Shown: one piece after another, positions 39,377 to 54,116 of the stretch
Layout: the number at the start of each line of letters is the position of its first letter
How positions within the stretch are numbered: position 1 is the first letter of the stretch
Assembly: GCA_958295735.1 (NCBI GenBank)
Contig: OY282369.1
Coordinates: 2,642,983-2,706,982, forward strand
From: an uncultured Candidatus Cenarchaeum sp.
GTDB lineage: Archaea > Thermoproteota > Nitrososphaeria > Nitrososphaerales > Nitrosopumilaceae
Direction: 5' to 3'
Length of the DNA stretch: 64,000 bases
Made by a program: the position numbers and the translations under genes
Notes under the pieces: generated by a model
The model's database searches: none
Seen by the model: only the letters and a program-made list of their open reading frames with translations
What the model was told of the DNA's origin: nothing

Positions 39377-41632
39377 TCAGGCGTCATCATTCTCGCCTCC
39401 CCCCTTGAAGGTGAGCGCCACGATCGCGCCGCCGCGGTACTCCTCCGGGATCCCGCACTCTCCCCATTCCGGGAAGGACAGGCGGCCGCCGCTCGCGACC
39501 ATGATCTCCTGCACTATGTGGAGCCCGAGGCCCATCCCGCCGGGCCTCGAGGTCACCCCGGGCTCCGTCACGATGTCCGTGGGGAGCGAGAATCCCGGCC
39601 CGTTGTCGGCGATCAGCATCGTCGTCCCGCCGTCCGGTTCCCGGCGCGTGGTGACGAAGATCCTCTTGTCCGCCGCTCCCGCGTAGTCGAGCCACCATAT
39701 GGAATTGTCCAGGGCGTTCATCACGCAGGTGACCGCGTGGCTGCGGGAGCACTTGATCTTCGCAGCCTCGGCAGCGTCACGGCCCTCGAATACCGCCTCG
39801 ATCCCGTGGTCCCTGAACACGAATTCCATGTTGAACATGGCGTGCTCTATGATCTGGCAGGCCGACCACGTGCCGGGCGCGCGCGACCTTACCGCGAGCG
39901 CGTACCCCTCCACGAGCTTTTCCAGGTGCAGCACGAGCGTGGTGATCCTGCCGGGCAGGCCCTCCCTGTTCTTCAGGGACTCGCTGAGTTCCCCCACGGC
40001 CTTGTCCATCTCGTGTATCGTGACGCACATGTTCAGGCCGGCCCCCGCGCTGCGGAGGAGGGTGGCGTGGATCGCCGTGTAGTCTTTTTCTATCCGGTCC
40101 ATGGATGCGGACAGTTTCTCCCTCAGTTTTTCGTCGGCGACTCCGCGTATGGAGCGCTTCACCTCCGCTATCTGCGAGATCACCGGCTCGCCCCTCGGCG
40201 TCGGGCCGTAGATCTCCCTTACCCTGGCCTTGTCGATCCTGCGCTGGTCCTCCACCCTTTCCAGGGCGTACAGCACGGCCCCGGCGAACGCCCGGTACGC
40301 CTCGTCCTCGACGAACCCCTCCCTGTTGGTCTTTTCCTTCAGGTCCGCGCTCCCTTCGCCGTCCAGATGCACGGTTGCGAGAATCAAGTTGTTGCCGATC
40401 CTCGCCCCGGGCAGGCCCTCCTGCCTCATGCCCAGCTCCAGCCAGTCGCTGCCCGGCTCCCCGTAGTCGTACACGCGCATCCCTTCCCGGAAGACCCTGA
40501 CCCCGCCGTTGCGGTCCAGGTACTCCTCCAGCCCCGCCCGTTCCCCCGCCTTGCGCAGCACCTGCAGGCCGAGCTTGAGGACCATGGGATCCCGGTCGAA
40601 CACGCTCCCCCCGAAGCGCACCTTCCCTATCCTGTGGCGGGACAGGTCTATCGGGCGGTTGTCCGCGTCCCTCATCACCATGGCCTTCCCGAAGTCGCCG
40701 CCCTCCGTGACGCGGCGCGGCTTTATCTTGCCCATGGACGGCCACGGCTCGAACCTGTAGTCGAACCTCACGATCCTGTCCCCCGCCATCTCGCACTCGA
40801 ACCGGAACAGGGCGAGCCCGTCCACCTCCTCCCCGGACAGCATTCCCTCTACCCACTCTTCCCTGTCCGTGGAAAACTCCGTCCTGAACGCGTCCCCCGG
40901 GCCGCCCGGGGATCGCAGCGAGCTGTACGACCTGTAGATGGCCCTCAGCATCCTCCTGTCCCACGCCCCCCTGAGATCCCTTACCGTGATCCTGGTGCCC
41001 GTCCTCCCCCCGGCGAACTCTACGGGCTCGCGCTCCTCCACCGAGATCGGGACGTCCTCCAGGTACTCGGCGTCCCCGAACGCGTTCCAGTCTATCATGA
41101 CGCGGACCTCCTTCCTGCCGGACTTCCTGGTCACCAGCTCGATCGAGTCCCCGAGCTTGTGGGCCGCGAACCTCCCGACCCCCTTCTCCCCCAGGACGGT
41201 CCTGCCGAATTTTTCCGTCGCCCGCCGCCCCCGTTCCCCCTTGTAGCCGGTTCCCGGCTCCATCCACACGCCCAGCACGGTCTCCATGTCCATGCCCGCC
41301 CCGTCGTCCTCGACCGTTATGGTGCCGCCGTCCTCCGAGCTCGGGCAGTTCACGGCCAGCGAGACGCGCGTCGCGTCCGCGTCGTACGCGTTCTTCACGA
41401 GCTCGAGCACAGCCACGCTCTCGTTCCTTATCAGCTCGTCCCCGAGCTGGAGCAGCAGCCTGGCCCTGGGCCTGAAGAACGCCTTTACCGCGCCCTGCGG
41501 CCCGCCCTGTTCCGCGACCGCCGCCCGGGCCGCAGCTAGGTTCGTCGTCTTTTGGGCATCCAGGCGGCTCCACAAGCCCGCGAATTCCCGGCGCGCGGGC
41601 TCCCTCTGGGGCGGGCGGGCGACCACTCGCAT
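39377..41632 (-). CDS. Double-GHKL ATPase (kinase-like), copy E
   Basis: This 751-residue protein has ATG 41632 (MRVVARPPQREPARREFAG) 28 nt from a CTTAAAAAC-type TATA box. I prefer this over the upstream in-frame ATG 41743 because the promoter spacing and N-terminus match copy C. Motifs are intact: ELVKNAYDADAT, VEDDGAGMD, GEKGVGRFAAHKLG, NMCVTIHEMDKAV, MNALDNSIWWLD, IADNGPGF, GGMGLGLHIVQEIM. It is the most upstream member, transcribed towards the rest, 62 bp before a frameshifted receiver gene. Confidence 0.85.
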   Translation of the reverse strand: MRVVARPPQREPARREFAGLWSRLDAQKTTNLAAARAAVAEQGGPQGAVKAFFRPRARLLLQLGDELIRNESVAVLELVKNAYDADATRVSLAVNCPSSEDGGTITVEDDGAGMDMETVLGVWMEPGTGYKGERGRRATEKFGRTVLGEKGVGRFAAHKLGDSIELVTRKSGRKEVRVMIDWNAFGDAEYLEDVPISVEEREPVEFAGGRTGTRITVRDLRGAWDRRMLRAIYRSYSSLRSPGGPGDAFRTEFSTDREEWVEGMLSGEEVDGLALFRFECEMAGDRIVRFDYRFEPWPSMGKIKPRRVTEGGDFGKAMVMRDADNRPIDLSRHRIGKVRFGGSVFDRDPMVLKLGLQVLRKAGERAGLEEYLDRNGGVRVFREGMRVYDYGEPGSDWLELGMRQEGLPGARIGNNLILATVHLDGEGSADLKEKTNREGFVEDEAYRAFAGAVLYALERVEDQRRIDKARVREIYGPTPRGEPVISQIAEVKRSIRGVADEKLREKLSASMDRIEKDYTAIHATLLRSAGAGLNMCVTIHEMDKAVGELSESLKNREGLPGRITTLVLHLEKLVEGYALAVRSRAPGTWSACQIIEHAMFNMEFVFRDHGIEAVFEGRDAAEAAKIKCSRSHAVTCVMNALDNSIWWLDYAGAADKRIFVTTRREPDGGTTMLIADNGPGFSLPTDIVTEPGVTSRPGGMGLGLHIVQEIMVASGGRLSFPEWGECGIPEEYRGGAIVALTFKGGGENDDA

Positions 41633-41654
41633 CGTCTTGTACGGGTCAGGTAAC

Positions 41655-41665
41655 GGCTTAAAAAC
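41655..41665 (-). promoter_or_regulatory. TATA box of copy E
   Basis: GTTTTTAAGCC on the minus strand is centred about 28 nt upstream of ATG 41632. Confidence 0.65.
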
Positions 41666-41688
41666 TTTCGAAGGCCTGGTCCGTACGA

Positions 41689-41863
41689 GGTCAGCAACCC
41701 CCGCTTCGCAAGCGTGAACGCGGATCAACGTAGTCGTTTTCACGCCTGCGGCCAGCAGGTACGTGACCCCATGCCCCGGTCCGTATGTCCACGCACCCGC
41801 CAGTCACGGGCGCGAAAACCACGTTGAACCGGATTCACGCCTGTGGTGAGGGGGTTGCCGACC
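41689..41863. mobile_element. MITE-like inverted-repeat element, about 175 bp
   Basis: The left arm (41689-41746, GGTCAGCAACCCCC, GCGTGAACGCGGATCAACGT, TTTTCACGCC) pairs with the reverse complement of the right arm (41809-41863, GGTCGGCAACCCCC, GCGTGAATCCGGTTCAACGT, TTTTCGCGCC). The 60-bp core has no reading frame. It resembles a miniature inverted-repeat element or a large cruciform between the array and the helicase gene. Confidence 0.55.
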
Positions 41864-41943
41864 CCGCACGTCCGGCCAGCGCAACGGACAGCACGGCGCG
41901 CTGCCTCCGGCCCGGGAGCTCCGGCAGGCGCGATCGGTGGGCC

Positions 41944-42045
41944 GGGCCGCGCGGTGGGACGGCGCGGGCGATCGCCGCCGGGCGCGGCGGGCCGCGCGGT
42001 GGGACGGCGCGGGCGATCGCCGCCGGGCGCGGCGGGCCGCGCGGG
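41944..42045. repeat. 45-bp tandem repeat, two copies plus part
   Basis: Units starting GGGCCGCGCGGTGGGACGGC begin at 41944 and 41989, and a partial copy starts at 42034. No gene lies between 41864 and 42129. The array is just beyond the stop of the helicase gene. Confidence 0.85.
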
Positions 42046-42129
42046 GGGACGGGGGCGCGCCGGCCGCGGCGCGGAGGGCCGGCCGCCCGCCCGGCCCGCG
42101 CGCGGGGCCGCCCGCCGCGCCCCGCCCGC

Positions 42130-48545
<6,416 letters not shown>

Positions 48546-48563
48546 GGCCCCCGCCGGCCGGCG

Positions 48564-48575
48564 CGATTTAAAAGT
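48564..48575 (-). promoter_or_regulatory. TATA box of the helicase-nuclease gene
   Basis: CGACTTTTAAATCG on the minus strand is centred about 24 nt from GTG 48545. The IS481-like element ends only about 33 bp upstream, at 48608, so upstream promoter sequence may come from the element. Confidence 0.5.
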
Positions 48576-48607
48576 CGTGCGGGCCGGCCGGCCTCCTGTG
48601 GAATCCG

Positions 48608-49726
48608 AAAAGTAGTTCACCCCCCCTCCCTAGCCGACATCGTACTCCTCTCCCGTCTGCCCGTCAATAACCTTTTCCTCGGCCTTCTTGGGCATCTTCC
48701 TCGCGAACGCCCGCGCTGGCGTCTCCAGGTTGTCCCAGTCGAGGGACATGTGGGGCCGGTCGTGGTTGTACCACCTCATGAACAGATCCACCGGATCGCT
48801 CTTCCTCATCATGATCGCCTCGAACTCGGGCAGCTTGCGCTGGATCTCCCCGTGCAGCCTCTCCAGCTTGCCGTTCGTCTGGGGGTGCCTCACGCCCGCC
48901 AGGATCTGGCGTATTCCAAGCTCGACCAGCCTCCTCTCGAACTCCGTCCTGCCGCGCTTCCTGTCCTCGGACTCGTTGGCGTAGAACTGCGCGCCGTGGT
49001 CGGTCATGATGGAGGCGGGCTTGCCGTGGTCGGCCATGGCCCGTTCCAGCACCGCCAGGGCGTTCTCCGCGGTGGCCCTCTCGAAGACCCCGTACCCCGT
49101 GACGAACCTGGAGGCGTCGTCCTCGTAGCACAGGAACCACCTGCCGTCGTCAAGCAGCTTCCAGTCGGTATGCCACAGCGAATTGGAGTGCTCGCGCTCG
49201 TATCGCACCCATTTGCGCCTTTTGGCCTTTTTGGGGTGAGTTTCTGCCATGTTTTCGTCCTTCAGCACGGCGTGTATCGCGCCGTGCGGGATATTCATTC
49301 CGGTCTGACTCGCTATGATCCTTTGCAGCGCCACCGCCCCTGTGTGCTCCGCCTGCCGCGCGGACAGCACGGCGGAGTGCTCCCTGCGCCCCGGCATCCC
49401 CTGCGGGGGCCTGCCCATCGGGGCAGGATGCGACATCTGGCCGACCGCGCGGGCCTTGTGCCTGGCCCACATCTTTTGGACCCACCGCACGGACACGCCC
49501 ATGGATTCGGCTATCTCCGCGTTGGTGAGCTCTCCCTTCCTCTTCTGGCGGACTATCCACCGTATCTGCGACTCCTCTAGTTTCATGCCGTTCGGGTGAT
49601 CCAGGCTCACATATTTCCCCAATCTTTTGCGCCAGACCCACACGCCTTTGTCTCCGCTCAAAGTCAGGCCGATGCGCCTGCTTTTGACCGACTTTACATA
49701 CGATGACAAGGGGTGAACTACTTTTT
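48608..49726 (-). mobile_element. IS481-like element, about 1.1 kb
   Basis: The ends read AAAGTAGTTCACCCC (48608-48622) and its near-complement GGGGTGAACTACTTTTT (49710-49726). A 15-bp direct repeat, GGCCGGCCGGCCTCC, flanks it at 48582-48596 and 49737-49751. That could be a long duplication or pre-existing repeat sequence. The element landed directly upstream of the helicase-nuclease promoter. One transposase gene is carried and looks intact. Confidence 0.75.
48630..49586 (-). CDS. IS481-like integrase-type transposase
   Basis: This 318-residue protein has an N-terminal helix-turn-helix (NAEIAESMGVSVRWVQKMWA). The rve-type DDE core has WHTDWKLLDDGRWF (first Asp), IMTDHGAQF (second Asp) and HPQTNGKLERLHGEIQRK (Glu). 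A typical end follows (RWYNHDRPHMSLDW, ETPARAFARKM). ATG 49586 (MKLEESQIRW) aligns with the start of the decayed relative at 20637. In-frame GTG codons lie upstream, for example at 49607. It is the only complete IS481-type transposase in the window and might act on the decayed relatives. Confidence 0.88.
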   Translation of the reverse strand: MKLEESQIRWIVRQKRKGELTNAEIAESMGVSVRWVQKMWARHKARAVGQMSHPAPMGRPPQGMPGRREHSAVLSARQAEHTGAVALQRIIASQTGMNIPHGAIHAVLKDENMAETHPKKAKRRKWVRYEREHSNSLWHTDWKLLDDGRWFLCYEDDASRFVTGYGVFERATAENALAVLERAMADHGKPASIMTDHGAQFYANESEDRKRGRTEFERRLVELGIRQILAGVRHPQTNGKLERLHGEIQRKLPEFEAIMMRKSDPVDLFMRWYNHDRPHMSLDWDNLETPARAFARKMPKKAEEKVIDGQTGEEYDVG

Positions 49727-49901
49727 GGACAATATAGGCCGGCCGGCCTCCGGCCGCGAAATAGCGCGGCGCCGCGGCGGGGGCGGGCCGGGAACCGGGC
49801 GCGGCGCTCCGGGGTCCCTGATGCGGCGGACGGGAGGCCGCCGCGCCGCGAAAGCCCAGGCCCGCCGCGCCCCGCGAACGCGGGCGGGCGGCCTGGCGCC
49901 C

Positions 49902-50035
49902 TAGGCCGCACGCCACCGTCCGAACTATGCTGACCGCCTCCGGCGTTTTGATTCCGAAGATGCCGATCCGAAAGCAGACGTCCACGCAGCCGGCCGGCGG
50001 CGTTCCCCCGGGCCTGGCAGAATCCGGCACCTGCA
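49902..50035 (-). pseudogene. Third decayed copy of the surface protein C-terminus (short)
   Basis: The minus strand reads PDSARPGGTPPAGCVDVCFR and IKTPEAVSIVRTVACG. It parallels PDSAIPAGTPAGGSVAVDFR and LKADSMTQTVTYG of the giant protein. The end CTAGGGCG is also shared, but four bases are missing just before it. Only about 40 residues remain, bounded by the IS481-like element's flank. Confidence 0.6.
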
Positions 50036-50264
50036 GGGGAGGGGGAGGGGGACCTCGCGCCTCGTCGACCCCGGGATCTGCCGCAACGCGTGGCGCGCGT
50101 CCAACCGCGCCGCCGATGCGGGTGCCGAGGAACCGGGGCGCCGGCCGGCGAAGGGGCGCCGGGCGCTGTCCGAGTTCGCGGCGCCGGCGGCAAAGTTCGC
50201 GCCGGGGATCGTCATGGCGGACATGGACAAGCGGGGCTGCCGCCTCCGGCGCGCGATCTGGCGC
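50036..50264. other. GC-rich stretch without a recognisable gene
   Basis: Short frames exist on both strands but none resembles a protein. The segment GCGGCAAAGTTCGCG near 50192 faintly recalls the start of the IS4/ISH3-like transposase at 9900 (GCGGCGAAGTTCATG). That is too little to call. Confidence 0.3.
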
Positions 50265-50615
50265 GTTTTAGGCCCGCGGCGCGCGCCGAGGCGGCGCGGC
50301 CGGCAGCATCGCGCGCACCCGATGCCGTTCCGGTCCAGGGCGCGGCCGGTCCCGCCCCCGGATCGCGGCGGCGCGCCTATCCGTAAGCGGGCCGCGCCGC
50401 GCCGGTCCGGCGCAGCCGTCCTGCACGGCGGGGAGGCGCGCGCGGGGCGGCGCGCGCGCTACCTGCGACGAAAGATCGGCGCTCCGGCCCGCCGCTGCCG
50501 CGGAACGCGCCGGCGGATCGGGGCGCCGCCTGCTGGCCGCCGGCACCGCGGGAGCCGATCCGCTCGCCCGACGAATCCCGGCCGTTTTGGCGCCCGTCCC
50601 GGAGCGGGAGTACGT
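50265..50615 (-). repeat. Dispersed repeat, about 340 bp, copy 2 (inverted)
   Basis: The minus strand matches 1349-1690. Copy 1 adjoins a transposase gene, whereas here it adjoins a truncated IS481-like end. No coding sequence is apparent. Confidence 0.65.
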
Positions 50616-50619
50616 TTTC

Positions 50620-50880
50620 AACCTCGGAAGTGCGCGCGCGGGATCCGGTTTTGCCATTACCGCGCGCCGCCTCCGCCGGGTTCGCGCGCGCCGTTTTCGC
50701 CGTGGGAGCGCGCGGGACCCCCCGCACCCCCGTTTCCGCTCCGGCCGTGCGGCGGGCCGGCCCGCCGGCCAGGCCGCGAAACGAATTCGGGATCGCCTTG
50801 CCGGCCCCTCCCCCGCGAGCCCCCAGTTCCGGCCGCGGATCGGCACGCGAGGCGATTTCGGGACCGCACGGACTTACCCA
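50620..50880 (-). mobile_element. Worn right end of an IS481-like element
   Basis: It parallels 20610-20860: GGATCCRGTTTYGCCAT with the transposase start (MAKPDPAR here, MAKLDPAR there), GCGGCGGGCC, GGCCAGG(A/C)YGCGAAA and the duplicated end. Only eight or so codons of the transposase remain before the sequence switches to the dispersed repeat at 50615. Confidence 0.6.
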
Positions 50881-50884
50881 AACA

Positions 50885-52235
50885 TAGTCTATCTCATAAT
50901 CACGCCTGAAACCCGATCCAGCCCAAGACAATGATCGCGAACGGGCGACTTTTGTTGACAATGCGGGCCAAAAACCAGCCCGGCCACACCATGGCGTGGC
51001 CGAATCCAAGTGCGCGGCGCGCGGCAGGCTGCTAGTCCTGCGGGGGATCCGAACGAGGGCGAGGAGCTCGAGAAGATGAACCGGAAGAAGGTCGGGGCCC
51101 CGCACCGCCCCGAGTCCATGTTCATGGCCTTGGCGGCCATAAGGTGCATGACCGGCGCGTCGTGCGAGGCCCTGGAGGGCCCGGCCCGGCAGGCGCCGGG
51201 CGACGACGGCACGCCGAGGCACGCCCGGACATGCGGGAGGATCAACGGGACAAAGGCGGGCATCCGCGAGGGGACGGCCATCGCGTCGAGTAGCAAGCGC
51301 GCCGTGCGGACGGCCGCCGACTCGTCAGGCCCGCAGCGGAACGACCGCGGGGAGTGGATGACGAAGAAGTGGAAGCTGAAGCGCGGGTTCGTGAGGGCGT
51401 GCATGCTGGTGGACGTGGACACGCGCCGCGTCCTGGCGCTGAAGGTGACCGACGAGAAGACCGGCGACGCGCCAGTCTTCGAGACGCTCGTCACCGAGGC
51501 GGTCGCGGCCCCGGACGGGGCCGCGGCGCGCGGGGAGGCGCGGGGCAAGGAGGCGGAAGAGAAGGAAGAGGCGGCCGCGGCGATCGCGGCCGAGGCCGTG
51601 CGCTCCGCCTCCGAAGAGGCGGCCGCGGCGCGCGCGGTCGCCGCAGACAACGGCGGGACGGCCCGCGAGCGGGAGCCGGAGGCGTCCGTCTCTGCCGCCG
51701 CGGCCGCGGCGGCCGCGGAGGGGGCGGAAAAGGCCGCCTGCGCCGACGGCGCGTACGCGTCGCGCAAGAACGTCGCCCCGTGCAAGGAGCTCGGGATCGT
51801 CCCGTTCATCAAGACGGGCAAGAACGCTACCACGGCCGGCAAGGGCGAGGGCGACGGGCGGGGCAGGGTGGTGCGGGAGCAGCTGGGCTTCGGCACAAAG
51901 TACGTCTCTGACCTGACCGCCGCGGAAAAGGCGGCCGGCACGGGGGCGCGGAGGGCGGCAAGCAGGTACGGCCGGCGCCGGGCGATCGAGATCGTCTTTT
52001 CGGCCGTCAAGCGCCTGTTCGGGAGCGGCGTGCGCGCCCTGAAGTGGAAGAACATAGTCCGGGAGGTCGGCCTCAAGGTGGCCCCCTACGACAGGCTGGT
52101 CGGCATGGCCTCGGGGGGGATCGGATAGGGGGACTTTGGGGGAGGAAGGGGGAAGGGGAGGGGGAAGGGGAGGGGGGAGGGGAGGGGGGAGGAGCGGAGC
52201 CCCGGCGCCGTCCGGGATAGTTATGAGATAGACTA
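50885..52235 (+). mobile_element. IS5-like element, copy 1, about 1.35 kb
   Basis: The left end TAGTCTATCTCATAAT (50885-50900) is inverted at the right end (TTATGAGATAGACTA, 52221-52235). CCCAAA occurs on both outer sides (50877-50882 and 52236-52241), consistent with a preferred or duplicated target. It stops 10 bp before the TATA box of the small gene at 52279. Sequence relatives are at 52907-54100, 56020-56358 and 56445-57799. Confidence 0.85.
51076..52128 (+). CDS. IS5-like DDE transposase, copy 1, altered start
   Basis: This 350-residue protein reads from ATG 51076 (MNRKKVGAPHRPE). The triad is at DVDTRRVLALKVTDEKTGD (Asp), CADGAYASRKN (Asp) and RRRAIEIVFSAVKR (Glu). Between the first and second Asp lies an Ala/Glu-rich insert of about 85 residues (KEAEEKEEAAAAIAAEAV and SVSAAAAAAAAEGAEKAA) that is unusual for the family. 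Copy 2 starts earlier at an ATG. Here that codon is CTG and a base is missing nearby, so the first 16 or so residues are lost or altered. In-frame GTG 51010 is an alternative start. Confidence 0.75.
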   Translation: MNRKKVGAPHRPESMFMALAAIRCMTGASCEALEGPARQAPGDDGTPRHARTCGRINGTKAGIREGTAIASSSKRAVRTAADSSGPQRNDRGEWMTKKWKLKRGFVRACMLVDVDTRRVLALKVTDEKTGDAPVFETLVTEAVAAPDGAAARGEARGKEAEEKEEAAAAIAAEAVRSASEEAAAARAVAADNGGTAREREPEASVSAAAAAAAAEGAEKAACADGAYASRKNVAPCKELGIVPFIKTGKNATTAGKGEGDGRGRVVREQLGFGTKYVSDLTAAEKAAGTGARRAASRYGRRRAIEIVFSAVKRLFGSGVRALKWKNIVREVGLKVAPYDRLVGMASGGIG

Positions 52236-52245
52236 CCCAAATGCC

Positions 52246-52257
52246 AAAAATTAAATG
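52246..52257 (+). promoter_or_regulatory. Leaderless promoter of small coiled-coil gene 1
   Basis: AAAAATTAAATG is centred 28 nt before ATG 52279. The sequence CCCAAATGCC immediately upstream, where the factor-B element should lie, is shared by all three copies of the gene. Confidence 0.65.
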
Positions 52258-52278
52258 CGGGCAAGATCTACGCCGCGC

Positions 52279-52578
52279 ATGGCACAGGCTACAGAACCAT
52301 CCAAACCTAGGCCCCCATACGTCCGAGAGATGGCCAGGGAGTACTCGGCGAAGGCCCGGGAGGGCGGAAGGATGGCCCGAGAGTACGCAAGGATGGACCG
52401 GGAGGACGGAGCGTTGGCCCGGGAGTACGGAAAGATGGCCCGGGAGTACGGGGGGACGGGCCTGAAGGACTGGAAGTTGGCCCGGGAGGACGAAAAGAGA
52501 CTCCGGGATTATCACAACAAGGAGGACCGCGAAAATTCCATGGGCTGGGAATTAATGCTGGTCGAGGACGACGATTAG
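52279..52578 (+). CDS. Small coiled-coil protein, paralogue 1 (MAQATE family)
   Basis: This 99-residue protein is a paralogue of 55213-55509 and 57855-58175. All three share the start MAQATE, a highly charged middle with seven-residue periodicity (MAREYARMDREDGALAREYG here) and the end SMGWELMLVEDD. I know no family with this tail. The middle should be one long helix or coiled coil. No signal peptide or cysteines are present. ATG 52279 is chosen because the promoter spacing and MAQATE start are conserved. The IS5-like element ends just upstream and a GC-rich cassette follows the stop. This copy has the more drifted repeats. Confidence 0.75.
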   Translation: MAQATEPSKPRPPYVREMAREYSAKAREGGRMAREYARMDREDGALAREYGKMAREYGGTGLKDWKLAREDEKRLRDYHNKEDRENSMGWELMLVEDDD

Positions 52579-52906
52579 CCGCCCCGCCCCCGCCCGATCG
52601 CCGCCGCAGAATCAGGTTCGCCGATCCTGCATTCCCTTCCCGTCCGGTGCCCGCGCGGGCCCGGCGGCCCCGCGGGCGCGAATCCGGATAGGCGAAGGCG
52701 CTTCCGCGCCCGGCCGGCGGCCCCGCGCCGGCGCCCGCGCGGGGCCGGCCGCCCGCAGGCCGCCGGGAGTCGGGGCGACGCGGTTTCCGTGCAGCGCAAC
52801 CGCGGGCCGTGTGTAGGCCCACGCCCAAACCAAAACCACGCCTAGCGACTGCGGCCGCCCCCTGATCCCGTGCCTGGATCTGCGGACGCGTCCGCCGGCG
52901 GAGCCG
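52579..52906. repeat. GC-rich downstream cassette, copy 1 (partly worn)
   Basis: Right after the stop, CCGCCCCGCCCCCGCCCGAT, GCAGAATCAGGTTCGCCGAT and GGCGCGAATCCGGATAGGCG match copies at 55510 and 58176. The left arm of the large inverted repeat (52675-52710) is present, but the right arm has decayed. No gene is seen to 52906. Confidence 0.8.
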
Positions 52907-54100
52907 CAGTTTGTCCCACAACCATCCTGGACGGCGCCGGGGCTCCGCCCTCCCCCTCCGCCAAGTCCCCCCATCCGATCCCCCCGAGGCCGTGCCGACC
53001 AGCTTGCAGAACGCCGCCTCGGGGCCGACCTTCCCGACTGCGTCCTTCCGCTTCGGGGCGCGCGCCGATCCCGAACGGGCGCTTGGCGGCAGAAAAGACG
53101 GCCTCGATCGCCCGGCGCCGGCCGCGCCTGCCGGCCGCCTTTTCCGCGGCGGTCGGGTCCGGGGCGTACCTTGTCCCGAAGCCCGGCCGCTCCCGCCCCG
53201 CCCCGCCCCGCCCCGCCCCGCCCCGCCCCGCCCCGCCCGTCGCCCCCGCCGGCCGTGGCGGCGTTCCTGCTCGTCTTGACGAGCGGGACGATCCCGAGCT
53301 CCCCCGCACGGGGCGGCGTTCTTGCGCCACGCGCGCGCCGTCGGCGCGGGCGGCCTTTTCCGCCCCCTCCGCGGCCGCCGGCCGAGACGAACGCCTCCGG
53401 CTCCCGCCCGCGGGCCGTCCCGCCCGCGCCGGCGGCGACCGCGCGCGCGCCGCGGCCGCCCCTTCCTTCTCTTCCGCCTCCTTGATACCTTGCGCCCCCC
53501 CGCGCGCCGCGGCCCCGTCCGCGCCGCGGCCGCCCCGGTGACGAGCGCCCCGAATGCGGGCGCGCCGCCGGCCTTCCCGCCCGTGACCCTCGGCGCCATG
53601 ACGCGGCGCGCGCCCGCCCCCGCCGGCACGCGCGCTTCATGAACCCGCGCTTCATCTTCCGCTTCCCGTCCGCCCCCCGCGGCCGTTCCGCCGCGGGCCG
53701 GGCGCGCCGGCGGCCGCCCGCGCGGCGCGCCTTCCGCCCGGCGCCGCGGCCGTTCCGCCGCGGGCCGGACGGGCCGGCGGCCACCCGCGCGGCGCGCCTG
53801 CCGCCCGGCGCCTGCCGGGCCGGGCCCTCCGGGGCCCCGCGCGATGCGCCGGCCGCGCGCCCCATGTCTGCCGGGGCCGGGAACGTGGACGGCGCGCCGG
53901 TACGGGGCCCCGACTTTCGGTTCACCTCCTCGAGCTCCTCGCCCTCGTTCGGATCCCCCCGCGGGGCGAGCGGCCTGCCGCGCGCTTGGATTCGGCCGCG
54001 CCACGGTGCGGCCGGGCGGGTTTTCGGCCCGCAATGCCGGCAAAAGTCGACTTTTCGCGATCGTCGTCTCGGGCCGGGTCGGGTTTCAGTCGTGGTTGTG
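52907..54100 (-). mobile_element. Decayed inverted copy of the IS5-like element
   Basis: On the minus strand the order matches copy 1: end AGTCCCTCACAACCACG, CTGAAACCCG, the transposase start MNRK, GELGIVPLVKTSRNAAT and the end GGAGCCCCGGCGCCGTCC with a worn terminal repeat at 52910. Many frameshifts break the transposase and C/G-rich runs have expanded (CGCCCCGCCCCGCCCC near 53210). It lies between small-gene copies 1 and 2. Confidence 0.8.
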
Positions 54101-54116
54101 AGGGACTGCCCAAATT

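Noticed and set aside
29408-41632. Plus-strand open frames of 250-770 codons opposite the GHKL genes
   Set aside because: They are shadows: the minus-strand frames carry all conserved motifs and promoters, while plus-strand translations are His/Pro/Arg-rich and repeat wherever the kinase copies repeat.
52907-54043. Novel Arg-rich gene on the minus strand
   Set aside because: Its sequence order matches the IS5-like element throughout, with frameshifts; it is a decayed transposase.
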